Positions 15,656-26,937 of a DNA stretch of 64,000 nt are shown here, one piece after another (position 1 is the first letter of the stretch; each line of letters opens with the position of its first letter). The stretch is from the NCBI GenBank assembly GCA_036872755.1, contig JAVHNS010000016.1:1153249-1217248 (forward strand). Direction: 5' to 3'. The position numbers and the translations under genes were made by a program. The notes beneath the pieces were generated by a model that saw nothing but the letters and a program-made list of their open reading frames with translations, did not search any database and had not been told where the DNA came from. The DNA comes from Orbilia blumenaviensis. Its lineage: Eukaryota; Ascomycota; Orbiliomycetes; Orbiliales; Orbiliaceae.

Positions 15656-16462
15656 TGCCCGACTGCATTTATGCAGGAGGGTTAAAGTTGAACCAGCGCG
15701 CGAGGGCGCGATCCATACCAGATCTGACAAAAAATGTGTTGCTTTTGGCTAACTTAGAAAAAAAAAATTTTGATTTTTACCATATAAATTTATATAAAAT
15801 TTTGCAAATCTTAGCACTTTTTCCAATCTTAGTACTATTTTTCAAGTCTTAATAAAAATTGCTAAGAAATTTTAAAAATTAACTTTAATAAAAATTTTCA
15901 CCATTTTTGTTTTTTTAATTTTCCATCTCTAATATTTTAATATAACTTTTTTTAAATAATTATCTAGCTTTTCATAAGCCGCCATCTATCTATTTTCATT
16001 TTTTCTATTTTTTCTTTTTTTTTTAATTTTGTTATTTTTAGTAAAAACTAAATTATATGATTATTTTTGATATTAAAATTATTTTTCTTTGATTTTTATT
16101 TAATTTAATTTAATTTTTACATGTAAAATAGTTATGTAATATATATTAAAATAATATCATAAAATTTTTAAAATTAAATAAAAATTAAATAAAAATTGAA
16201 TAAAAATTAAACAAAAATAGTTTTAACATTGAAAATTGTCACATGATTACATATAAAAGTCATATTAAAATTATATTAATTATTATATTAATTATTATAT
16301 TAGTTATTATATTACTTTTTATATTAATTATTATATTAGTTATTATATTAAATATTATATTAATTTTTATAATAGTTATGATATTAAATATTATATTAAT
16401 TATTATTGATTTATAATCAAGATGCGGCAGTCGGGTTTGAGTGCTGCGCAGCAGCCTCCTAG
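15656..16462 (+). mobile_element. HEL-5, long Helitron-like element
   Basis: Starts TGCCCGACTGCATTTATGCA and ends with GGCAGTCGGG, the full GCTGCGCAGCAGC palindrome and CTCCTAG, followed by T. It holds the GATCCATACCAGATCTG block near the left end, a mutated CACGTG module and a 12-bp TTAATTATTATA array just before the right end. 807 bp. A 73-codon open frame overlaps its left end; it only reads through the conserved terminal sequence and recurs in other copies, so I do not call it a gene. Confidence 0.85.
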
Positions 16463-18327
16463 TTATCTTAAAATATTTTATATTTATAATAAAATTTTTT
16501 ATTTTTTTAAATTAAAATATTTTATTTATATAAATATTTATAAATTATTATTAAATTAAAATTATTTTTATAATATATTTTTTATTAATTAATTATTTTT
16601 ATATAAGTATTATAAGCTTTTTATAATATTTATTAATAAAAATAATAATAAATAAATATTAATATTTTACTTATATATTAATTTGTTTTTATTTTATATA
16701 ATTATTTTTAAAATAAATTTTTTTTTAAATATAATATTTTTAATTATAAAAAATTAAAATTTAAATTTTAGAAATAAAATTTATTATTAAATATATTTAA
16801 TATTATAAATATATTTATAAATACTATTAATTAATTTAAAAAATAATAATTAATATTTCAAATAATATAAATATTTTATAAATTTATATTAAATAATTCC
16901 TAAAAATATTTTTTATTTAATATAATTAATAAAAAAAATTTTATTTATAATTTATAATATTATATATATTATATATTTTAAAATATAATATTTTTAACAA
17001 ATCTTTATTATAATATTTTATATTTTTATAATAATTATAAATAAAAATATTTAAAATTATTATTTTAAACATTACTTTTAACAAAATAATAAACATATTA
17101 ATATATATTTATATTAATATTTTTTTAATAAAATATTTTAAAATATTATAATATTTATAAACTAAATATTAAATATAATATTAAATTATAAACTAATTTT
17201 TTAAATTTATTTAATTATTATACTAAATAAAATTAATTATAATTAATATTTAATTTATATTAAAAAATAATTTTATATATATTAAAAAAAATATTTAAAA
17301 TAAATCTAACTAAATTAATATATATATAATAAAAATTTATTATTTATAATATTAATAAAAAATATATATAAAATAATTATTAAAAATTTATAATTAGAAT
17401 TTAAAATAAAATAAAAATAATTTATAATATTAGTAATTTTTTAAATAAAATAATAAATATATTAACATATATATATATTAACAATTCTTTTAATAAAATA
17501 TTTTAAAACATTATAATAGCCTTTTAAACAATATAATATTATTATAATAAGTAAATACTTATTAATAATAATATATTTTTTTTTAATTATAGTATAATAA
17601 CAATAAAATATTATTAAACAATTTTAAAATCTTATTATAATTATTATAATAAATATTATAATACATTAATACTAATATATTATTATCCAAAACTAAATTA
17701 TAATATATAAGGTATAATTATTTACTATATTATTCCATTTTATGTCGAATACTAATGAAAATAAATAAAAAACATTTAAAATTAATTATTGTTAATAAAA
17801 ATAATTAACAATATAATAAAAAAAATACCAACAAAAATATTCAAATAAATTCTAAATTATATAAATAAAAATATATTATTAAATTTATTAATTTAAATTA
17901 AAAAAAATTTTTTTTTTTCAAAGAAAAATTAAATAACAATTATATTTCATTTATTATTAAATATATTAAAAAATGTAAAATTATTTATAAATAATTTAAA
18001 AAGGGTTTAATTTTTAAAGTAATTTAAAGCAATTAAATTATTACTATTATAAAAATATAAATATTTATTATATTTTAAAATGAGATTACTTTTAATTCAA
18101 AATTATAAAATTATAAAAAAATTATAAATTATATTAAATAAAATTATTATTCCAATATAAAATTTTTATATCAAAATAAATATTTAAAATAAAAATCTAA
18201 AATAATTTAATTTGATATTGATTTAAATATATGTTTTTTTATAATTAAATTAATAATTTTTAAATTATTCTTAACATTGGTTATTTTTAAAAATTAAAAA
18301 TTATATTAATTAAATATTAAAATTATA
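16463..18327. other. AT-saturated spacer with a short internal duplication
   Basis: Two stretches near 17075-17160 and 17449-17518 share AATAAACATATTAA-like sequence and TTAATAAAATATTTTAAAA, suggesting a local duplication or a pair of short terminal repeats. Nothing else was seen and no gene is present. Confidence 0.3.
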
Positions 18328-18436
18328 TACCCGACTGCAGTATTGCAGAAGGGTTAAAGTTGAACCAGCGCAAGGCATGATCTATATGAGATTTGCTAAA
18401 AAATGTGTTGTTTTTGGCGAACTTAGAAAATTATTT

Positions 18437-19243
18437 TGCCCGACTGCATTTATGCAGGAGGGTTAAAGATGAACCAGCGCGCGAGGCGTTGTCCATGCTA
18501 GGGGGTCCCGAAAAAATGTGTTGTTTTTAGCTGACTTAGAGATTTTTATTTTTTTTATTTTTGCCATACAAATTTGTATGGCATTTTGAAAATCTTGGCA
18601 TTACTTTCAAGTCTTGGCAAAAAATTGTCAAAAAATTTTAAAAATTTTTGAAAATTACCTCTGACAAAAGTCTTCACCGTTTTTGTATTTTTAAGTCTAT
18701 GACTCTAGAATTTTAATATACTCTTTTTTACCTATTTATCTAACTTCCTATAAGCGGACAGGTCTCTAGCTACTATTTTTATATTTCTTTTATTTTTTTT
18801 AATTAAGTCACTTTTAGCGAAAATGTCATCACGTGACTATTTTCGATGTCAAAACTATTTTTATTTAATTTTTATTTAATTTTATTTTAATTTAATTTAG
18901 TTTTTGCATGCAAAATCGTCACGTGACACAGAATAAAAATGACGTCACAAAATTTTTAAAATTAAATTAAATGAAATAAAATTAAATAAAAAATAGTTTT
19001 AACGTCGAAAATGGTCACGTGATCACACACACAAAAGTTATATTAAAATTATATTAATTATAATATTAGTTATTATATTATTTATTATATTAAGTATTAT
19101 ATTATTTATAATACTAATTATTATATTCATTATAATAATACTAATTATTATATTAGTTATTATATTAATGATTATATTGATTATTATTCATTTAAAATCA
19201 AAATGCTGCAGTCGGATTTGAGTGCTGCGCAGCAGCCTCCTAG
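18437..19243 (+). mobile_element. HEL-7, long Helitron-like element nested in HEL-6
   Basis: One of the least decayed copies. In order: left end TGCCCGACTGC and hairpin; palindrome CCATACAAATTTGTATGG near 18564; CACGTG at 18830, 18920 and 19016; GCATGC and a TGACGTCA site at 18940; a 12-bp TTAATTATTATA-type array; then GCAGTCGG, GCTGCGCAGCAGC and CTCCTAG. It sits between the two halves of HEL-6 with T on either side. No coding capacity. 807 bp. Confidence 0.9.
18825..19025. promoter_or_regulatory. Inverted-repeat module with CACGTG, TGACGTCA and GCATGC sites
   Basis: In HEL-7 the segment opens TCACGTGACTATTTTCGATG and closes with the near-inverse CGTCGAAAATGGTCACGTGA, with AT-rich arms and a central GTCACGTGAC and TGACGTCA. 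The whole segment could fold on itself. CACGTG and TGACGTCA are the classic bHLH (Cbf1/USF-like) and bZIP (CREB-like) core sites. Whether anything binds here is unknown. The module recurs in long HEL copies and, in a shorter form, in elements C1-C3. Confidence 0.5.
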
Positions 19244-20001
19244 TTTTAATTTTTATTATATAAATTTTTATGGGATTTTTTAAACCTTAGTATTATTTTC
19301 AAATTTTAATAAAAGTTATTAAAAAATTAAAAAAATTAACTTTGATAAAAGTCTTTCCCATTTTTGTTTCTGTAAGTCTACATTTCTAAAATTGTAATAT
19401 AATTTTTTTTTAATTTTTTATTTAGAATTAATTACATACACAAATTTATAATTACTTTTTTAATATTTTTTTTGTCTTTTTTTATTAAATCACTTTTAGC
19501 TAAAATTATAAATATAAAATAAATTTTTTATTTAAATTTTAAATATAATTTTAATTTAATTTAGTTTTTGCATACAAAATGGTCACGTAACACATAGAAA
19601 ATCTGACTTTAAAATTCAAAATTATTTTCAATATATTTTAATTATTGTAATTAAAATTTTTTATTTTTGCATGCAAAATGGTCATGTGAGACATACAAAA
19701 TCTCACTTACAAATTCAAAATTTATTTTCAAATTTATTTTGATTATTTTAATTATTTTAATTTAATTTTAGTGGTGGTATGCAAAATAGTCACGTGATAA
19801 ACACCAAAACTATTTATTTTTATTTTTATTTTTATTTTATTTCTATATTTATTTTTAATCATTTAATTTAATTTAATTTAATTTAATTTAATTTAATTTA
19901 TATTAATTTAATCTAATTTAATTCAATTTCAATTAATTTGATTTCTTTTAATTTAATTAAATTCATTTTGTTAATTATATATATTTTTATATATATACAA
20001 A

Positions 20002-20482
20002 CTAGGAGGCTGCTGCGCAGCACTCAAACCCGACTGCAGCATCTTGATTTTAAATCAATAATATATAATAATTAATATAATAATTAATATAATAACTAAT
20101 ATAATAATTAATATAATTTTCAAAAATAACTTCGATGTAACTTTTTTTGTATATAACCATTTTCGATGTTAAAACTATTTTTTATTTATTTTTTATTTTT
20201 TTTTTATTTAATTTTTATTTAATTTAATTTAATTTTAAAACTTTTGTAACATCATTTTGAAAATGTGTCACGTGACCATTTTCCATACAAAAACTAAATA
20301 CAATTAAAATAAAAAAATTAAAAAAAAAAATAAAAAATATAGTTTTAACATCGAAAATAATCACGTAACCTTGATTTCACTAAAAGTGACTTAATTAAAA
20401 AAAATATAAAAAATATAAAAATAATAATTATAAACCTGTTCACTTAATCAAAGTTAAATAATAGATTAAAGAAGATCATATT
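20002..20482 (-). mobile_element. HEL-8, right-end arm (interrupted by element Y)
   Basis: Opens CTAGGAGGCTGCTGCGCAGC on the plus strand, followed by the 12-bp array and the CACGTG module (CACGTGACC near 20268). It stops within GAAGATCATATT, where an intact copy such as HEL-3 continues into TAAAATACTA. That missing part is found at 29534-29807, on the far side of element Y. The last five bases, ATATT, are the target duplication. Confidence 0.85.
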
Positions 20483-20644
20483 TGTAATGATATAAGCTCA
20501 GTGCTATACGTATATATGTGTACTGGTATGTATGTAGATCTGTGTCTATATGGTTGATGATTGATTGTGTAGATAGTAATACATTGTATTTATAAAACAG
20601 TATGGACAAACCCAGTTATGAGCCTGTTATGTATATCTTTTATA
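20483..20644 (-). repeat. 3' LTR of element Y
   Basis: 162 bp. Its inner end GTATATCTTTTATA equals the right LTR's GTATATCCCTTACA with three C-to-T changes. It keeps ATTTATAAAACAG (TATA-like on the minus strand) and GGACAAACCCAG. This is the better preserved LTR of the pair in its first 100 bases. Confidence 0.85.
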
Positions 20645-23600
20645 TTTTAACTTATTATAGTGGTTATAGGTGGTGTAATATTTTGTATAATTTATGAAAT
20701 GTATAAATTAATTAATTTTATAATATAGATTTAAATCATACTAATAAAATTGAATAACTAATCTTTATTATTATAAAATATAATATTAATTTATATCTTT
20801 ATAATTTTATAACTTTTTCAAAAAAATATAAGAAAATTTATAAATAATAAAAAACTTTATTAGATTTATTAAACTTTTAAGTTTTAATTTTAATAATTTC
20901 ATACTTATACACATATATTACAAACTATAAAATATTAGATTATATATAAAAAAAATATTTTAAAATTTTAATAATTAATATAATTATAATGTTATTAACA
21001 CAAATTATATATTTATATATATAGATTTTATATATTATAATTAATATTAATTATTTATATATTATAAAAATTATATATATAAATTATTATATAAATTATT
21101 ATATAATTTTATATAATTTATAAATATTAATAATTAAAATTATACAATTTTATAATTTTTATAATTTCTGTGATATAAATTTTGTAAATATTATTTATAA
21201 TTTTAAATTATATAATTTTATAATTAATATAATATATTTTAAATTTTTATAATATATATAAAAATAAATATTTGATTAATAATTTTTATTTTTATATTTA
21301 CAAAATCTTTTTTTTTTTTTATTATTTTATATGAATATAAATTTTCTATATTTGTAATTTTAATTTTTATTAAAATAATTTTTATTTTTATTTTTTATAT
21401 TATTTAATTATTATAATTATTATTATTGATAGGTGTAGATATAATAATAATAGTGTTAATAATGTAGAAGGTGCTAGTAATGTTTTTAAAATCACAAGTA
21501 TTTTATATATTAATAATATTATAAATAGTATTAATAATGATAATATAATTATTAATATTGATATTTCTATAATTTTAATAATAATTAATAATTTAGATAA
21601 ATTAATATATTTTAATATAATTATTAATAATCTTAATTATTATAAAATTTAAGAAATATATTTATTATATAAAAATAAATATAAAATATATTTAAAATAA
21701 ATTATTATTTTTTATATTATAATTTTATAAATATAATTAATTAAATTTTATAAAATCACAATATTAAAAATTTTGTAATAAATAAAAATCTTAAATATAA
21801 TTATATAATTTATAATTTTTTTAATTTATTATTATATATAATAATATATAATATTATTAAATGATTATTTTATAAATTTATAATTATATAATTAATATAT
21901 TAACTAATATATAATATAATATAATATTTAATAATCTTTTTTTTAATAACAATTATATTATAATTAAAATTTTATAAAAATTTATTAATATTATAAATAC
22001 AATAATATTTTAAGTTTTTTATTTATTTATATATTTAAATATAATAATTTTAAATATTAATTTAATATCTACTTTTGTAATATCTACTTTTATCATTTTA
22101 TTTATAATTAAATTTTTTTTTAATTTTTATTATTATATTTATTATAATTATAATTATTTTAATTATTTTAATTATTTTTATTATTAATTAATAAATTATT
22201 AATATACTTAATATAATATAAATTTTATTAAATATAATAAATAAAAAATTAATTTTACAAAATTTGTAAAATAATATTATTTACATTTATATAAAAATCA
22301 ATATATAAATTATTTTATAATTTTATAAATAAATTATTGTTAATTATAATATATAAATTATCAAATTTTTATATTATATTTAAAATAATTTTAAATTTTA
22401 TTTAATTTTTATAAAAATTTATTTTTTATTTCATTTTTATTAATTTTATTTATTTTAAAATTTAAAAATTTTAATTTTTTTAATTTTATATATACAAAAA
22501 TAAAATTTATTTTTATTTTTTTAATTTTAAAATAGTTTTATATTACTCAATAAATAATTATATATTTATAAATATAAAAACTTTATTATAGTATTAATTA
22601 TAAAATTTTTAAATTTTAAATATATAAATTTAAAAATACATTTCTTAAATTTATTATATATTTAAAAATATTAAATATTATAATATTTAAATTGCTATTA
22701 ATTTTCATTTATAATATTTATAATTATAATTAAAATACTATTTATATATAATATTATAAAAAATAAAAATATAAATATATTAAATATAAACTATATAAAT
22801 ATAAATTTTAATAATTTTTATAATTATATATTTTTATAATTTATAAAATTTAAGATAATTATTTTAACTTTAATAAAAAATTTTATAATAAATTTTTATA
22901 ATTTGGTTAATTATAAAATAATATTATTTACTAAATAATATATATATTTTAAAATAAATTTATAAATTATTAATTCTAAATTATAAATTTATATTTAATT
23001 TATATTATTATATTTTTTAAATATTAATAATAATTATTTTTTTTTATTATTATTCTAATTATAATATAAAACATATTTATAAATTATATTTAAATATTAA
23101 TATATTTATATTATAATTTTTTAATATTTTTTAATAAATATATAAAAATATTATTTTAATTCAATTATAATATAAATTAAATTAATTTTATTATTTTAAA
23201 TAATATATATAAGAGATTCTAATATATTTTAATAAAATTATATATATATTTTTTTTAATAATGATTATTTATTATTTTTTAATAATTATATATTTAAATT
23301 TATAAAACTTAATTTTATTTTTTAATTAAATATATTAAATTAATTAAGTATATTTTTATAATATTTTTTTTAGGTAATTTATATAATTTTATTAATACAA
23401 TTACATATAATTTATAATTTTAAAAATTATTTAATTTTATTTATATTTTTAATTTTATATTATAATATAAAATTTTTTTTTATTTTACATATTATAAAAA
23501 AAATGTTTATAATTATAAAAAAATTATTAATATAAATAATAATTATTATATTATTTATAATATAAAAACATTTATTTACTAAATTTATTTTTATTTTAAA

Positions 23601-23701
23601 TAAAAAATTTTAATTTAAAAAAATATTATATAAATTATTATTTTATAAATATAAAATTTAATTTAATTTATATAAAAATTTAAATAGTAAAAATATTTTC
23701 A
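20645..23701. other. Interior of element Y, left part
   Basis: AT-saturated remains of the 3' half of the retrotransposon. No readable protein motif. A purine-rich or tRNA-complementary priming site next to the LTR cannot be recognised after the mutation load. Confidence 0.4.
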
Positions 23702-23978
23702 CTAGACGGCTGCTCCGCAGCACACAAACCCGACTGACTGCCCATCATCCACATCTATGTTGCGTGTTGTGTGTTGTGTTGATTTCGCTTTTACAGTATT
23801 GGGTGGAGCGCCGAGCGCGCCAAGACTTGAAAATCCCCATACAAATTTGTATGGGCGACACTTGTTGAAAATTTTTAAGTATGCCAAAAACAACACATTT
23901 CTTGGATTGACTTTATAGGAAAACTCCATAACCCTCGCACTCGGGAGTTCAATTTCAACCCTCCTTGTCAGTCGGGTA
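23702..23978 (-). mobile_element. HEL-9, GC-richer variant Helitron-like element nested in Y
   Basis: The plus strand starts CTAGACGGCTGCTCCGCAGC and ends CCCTCCTTGTCAGTCGGGTA. The right-end hairpin is GCTGC-TCC-GCAGC, with a different loop from the main family. It keeps CCATACAAATTTGTATGG at about 23837 and AAAACAACACATTT. It has a run of GTGTTGTGTGTTGTG-like sequence and far more G and C than its host, so it is probably a recent arrival. 277 bp. A 75-codon minus-strand frame covers most of it but shows no domain. Confidence 0.75.
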
Positions 23979-24472
23979 TTTTATTTTTAATTATATAATT
24001 TTTCAATATAATTATAATAATCTATTTTAATTTAAATAAAATAATATTAAAAAAATTTATTTTAATATTTAACTAATAAATTTTTAAATCTAAAACCATA
24101 ATTAAAATTAATAATATATATATTATACAGAAATTTATTATTAAAATATAAATATCCATATAATAAATACTAAATCTTTATTTATATTTTTTTATTATAA
24201 ACTTTATTTTACATAAAATTTTATTTTTTATACATTTATAAATAAAAATTTAATATATATTTATTAATTTTATCTTAAATAATATCTTTAAAAATTCATA
24301 TTATATTTTATTTTTATACAATAAATTAATTTTTTTATATATAATTTTATTTTATTTTTTTATTTCAATTAAAATTATAATTTTTTTATAAAATTAAAAT
24401 AAATTAAAATTAATTATTATATTATTTATTATTATAAATATAATAATTACATTTATTAAATTTTTATTATTA
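23979..24472. other. Interior of element Y between HEL-9 and C1
   Basis: AT-saturated retrotransposon remains with no readable motif. Confidence 0.4.
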
Positions 24473-24799
24473 CTCTTGAGGAAAAGTGTGCTCAAGAAAA
24501 ACCGTGAAACAACCGTTGAAACAACCAGCAAACCGTTTTTCGGTTTTCAACGGTTGGGCTACATGAATCGGCGGTGAACTAACAAACTTAATAATTTTAA
24601 ATTTATAGTTAACCAAAATTTCACCATAGAATAATTGTTGAAAACTAACTAATCAATTATTGCTACGGTTGTTATTACAATTATTGAACGATTATTGTAT
24701 GATTGTAACACAATTATTACACGATTATTCTTTATTAATAATTTTATTAATTTACGGTGATAACAACACAAAATTCACAACATTTAACTTAATAAATTA

Positions 24800-25270
24800 A
24801 TAACTAACAGTTAGTAGAACAACTAGTAGAATAATTAATAAAATAACTAGTACGACAGTTAGTACGGTAGTTAATACGGCAGTTAGCAAAGCAGCTAGTG
24901 AGGCAGTTAGTGGAGCACTTAGCAAGTTGGCAGCTAGCACGGCAGCTAGTACAGCAGCTAGTATGGTAGCGAGAAGGCAGCTAATACAGCAGTTAGCAAA
25001 GAAGCTAGTAAGGTAGACAGCTAGTGGAGCACTTAGCAAGTTGACAGCTAGCACGGCAGCTAGTATGGCAGCTAATACGGCAATTAGCAAAACAGCTAGT
25101 AAGGCAGCTAGTGGAGGACTTAGCAAGTTAGCAGCTAGCACGGTAGCTAGTAGAAGACTTAGCAAGTTAGCAGCTAGCACGGTAGCTAGTAGAGGACTTA
25201 GCAAGTTAGCAGCTAGCATGGCAGTTAGTGGAGGACTTAGCAAGTTAATAGCTATTGAGGCAGCTGGTGA
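24800..25270. repeat. GCAGCTAGTA-type tandem array in C1, with a 39-bp higher-order unit
   Basis: Repeats of AGCTAGTA with short spacers fill the region. From about 25112 to 25255 a 39-bp unit containing GACTTAGCAAGTTAGCAGCT recurs about four times. Because 39 is a multiple of three, open frames appear on both strands (24797-25243 minus, 25041-25283 plus) as repetitive leucine/alanine and alanine/serine peptides. I treat these as by-products of the repeat. Confidence 0.85.
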
Positions 25271-25491
25271 GAGAAACAGCTAGCTAATTAGTGAGGTGGT
25301 AGAATGATGCTAATTTAAAGAAAAGTTGAACGTAAAGTAATAAATTAGTTGAAAGTAATTTCGAAATAAATTTCAAAGTCATTTTTGTATGTGTCACGTG
25401 ACCAATTTGCATGCGAAAACTAAAATAAATTAAATTAAATAGAAAAAATGAATTAAATCGACGAAAATGGTCACGTGACCGACATAAAATT

Positions 25492-25672
25492 TTAATAAAA
25501 ATAATAAAAATAATAAAGATAATAAAAATAATAAAAATAATAAAAATAATAAAAATAATAAAAATAATAAAAATAATAAAAATAATAAAAATAATAAAAA
25601 TAATAAAAATAATAAAAATAATAAAAATAATAAAAATAATAAAAATAATAAAAATAATAAAAATAATAATTT
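25492..25672. repeat. 9-bp microsatellite AATAAAAAT in C1
   Basis: About 20 near-perfect copies of the 9-base unit. The tyrosine/phenylalanine-rich minus-strand frame across it is an artefact. The same unit appears in element D at 36394-36497. Confidence 0.9.
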
Positions 25673-26106
25673 AATGAAAATGACGGCAATATACCTGTCA
25701 GAAAACGATCTTCAGACAATTTGTAAATTATTAGAAAATGATTGTCACAACTGCAACATAATTGTAATGGCAACCGTCAAACAACCGTTATAAAACTGTT
25801 AAATAGTTATAATAAAAATTGATATATAACTACTATTTAGCAGATTTATCAACGGTTCTTTTATAGTTGTCAAACTATGAACTAACAGTATGACAACTAT
25901 TTTACAACTATTTTTATAACTAATTTCAATCTATTATAATAACAGTTTTTAAAACCGTTTCAAATTAATTTTCTAATAGTTATTTCATCATTAAATAACA
26001 ATTTGAATAACTAATATTACGACCGTGAGTTTATAGTAGCTGAACCAGCAGCAAACCACTTAACCGTTGTCTTCTAGTTGTCCAACCCCCAGCTTTGTCT
26101 CAAGAG

Positions 26107-26592
26107 TAAAATATTTAATTATAATTATATAAAATATATATATAATTTTAAATTTATAAAAATTTATAAATATTTTTATAATTATATTAATTTTTTATAA
26201 TTTACTACTTCTTCATAAAATAATTTATTTTTTTATAATTTTATTTATAAAAATTATAATATCATTATTATTTTCTTTAAAATTTTAAATATTAAATATA
26301 AAATTATTAATAAAAATTAAAAAATTTAACTATATAAATATAAAATATTTAATAAACAAAATACTAAAATATTTCTTTTAATTATTATATAACTTTTTTT
26401 TTTTTAAATTTTTTATTAACATCATATTTTTAAAATTTAAAAATATTAAAATTAATAAATTAATATTAATATTAAATTTTTTTTAATATATCAATAAAAT
26501 ATATATTAAAAATTTTTTTTATAAATATAAAATTTTTAATAAATATAATATTTTATATAATTAAAATTATATATTTTTATAAATTTTAAATT
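26107..26592. other. Interior of element Y between C1 and HEL-10
   Basis: AT-saturated retrotransposon remains with no readable motif. Confidence 0.4.
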
Positions 26593-26937
26593 TGCCCGAC
26601 TGCATTACAGGAGGGTTAAAATTGAACCAGCGCGCGAAAACACAATCCATACCAGATCTAGAAAAAATATATTGTTTTTAACTAACTTAAAGAAAAAAAT
26701 TTTTTTTTTTTCCTATACAAATTTATATAGAATTTTGAAAGTCTTAGCAAAAAAACAGGTCTTAACACTCTTGTAATCCCATCGAAACTGCGGGTCTATT
26801 AGTTGTCTATAAAATCTTAAATTTTTTTTTTTTCTATAAGAGAATATGCACTATTATTACTTAAGCGTACAACTCGAATCAATACTGGTCTCGAAGACGT
26901 CGCAGTCGGGTTTGAGTGCTGCGCAGCGGCCTCCTAG
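26593..26937 (+). mobile_element. HEL-10, short Helitron-like element nested in Y
   Basis: Starts TGCCCGACTGCATTACAGGA and ends GCAGTCGGG, GCTGCGCAGCGGCCTCCTAG, followed by T. The left hairpin has lost one base pair. The Y sequence to its right matches X just before HEL-3. 345 bp. HEL-10 and HEL-3 lie about 17 bases apart on the aligned retrotransposon and face the same way relative to it. Confidence 0.85.

Larger units (their letters stand above)
18328..20001 (+). mobile_element. HEL-6, Helitron-like element of a second subfamily, split by HEL-7
   Basis: The left end TACCCGACTGC with loop AGTATT runs to 18436. After HEL-7 the interior resumes at 19244 with the expected TATAAATTTTTATGGG centre and GTCTTTCCCATTTTTG. 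It then carries three spaced copies of a TTTTTGCATGCAAAATGGTC-type unit with CACGTGA or a variant (about 19563, 19663, 19770) and TTTTTA and AATTT simple repeats. HEL-17 has the same order. No CTAG right end was found before HEL-8 begins, so the 3' boundary is open. Confidence 0.65.
24473..26106. mobile_element. Element C1, TA-flanked inverted-repeat element
   Basis: Ends are CTCTTGAGGAAAAG and CTTTGTCTCAAGAG, flanked by TA on both sides, as in C2 and C3. Subterminal zones hold many AACCGTT/AACGGTT motifs in both orientations. The middle holds a GCTAGTA-type array, a CACGTG pair (25395 and 25472) and a 9-bp AT microsatellite. No transposase is present, so it would be non-autonomous. TA duplication suggests the Tc1/mariner superfamily (inference). 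It is nested in Y and much less decayed than Y. 1634 bp. Confidence 0.85.

Noticed and set aside
15631..15852. Recurrent short peptide beginning MPDC and containing GGLKLNQRARARSIPDLTKN, also near 43183-43371, 52854-53048 and 58088-58300
   Set aside because: The frame is simply the conserved HEL left end. The A of its ATG is target DNA in several copies, and frames break in others, so selection for a protein is not shown.
20645..20690. TGGTTATAGGTGG near the left LTR of Y as a primer binding site
   Set aside because: It lies about 20 bases from the LTR edge, and comparison with X puts the 5' LTR at the other end, so the position does not fit.
24797..25283. Overlapping 148- and 80-codon frames on both strands in C1
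   Set aside because: Both follow the 39-bp and 12-bp tandem units, whose lengths are multiples of three. Repetitive leucine/alanine peptides on opposite strands are a by-product.
24473..26106. Regular spacing of repeats suggesting a CRISPR array
   Set aside because: Units are contiguous or near-contiguous minisatellite repeats without unique spacers of constant length, inside a TA-flanked element in what looks like eukaryotic DNA.
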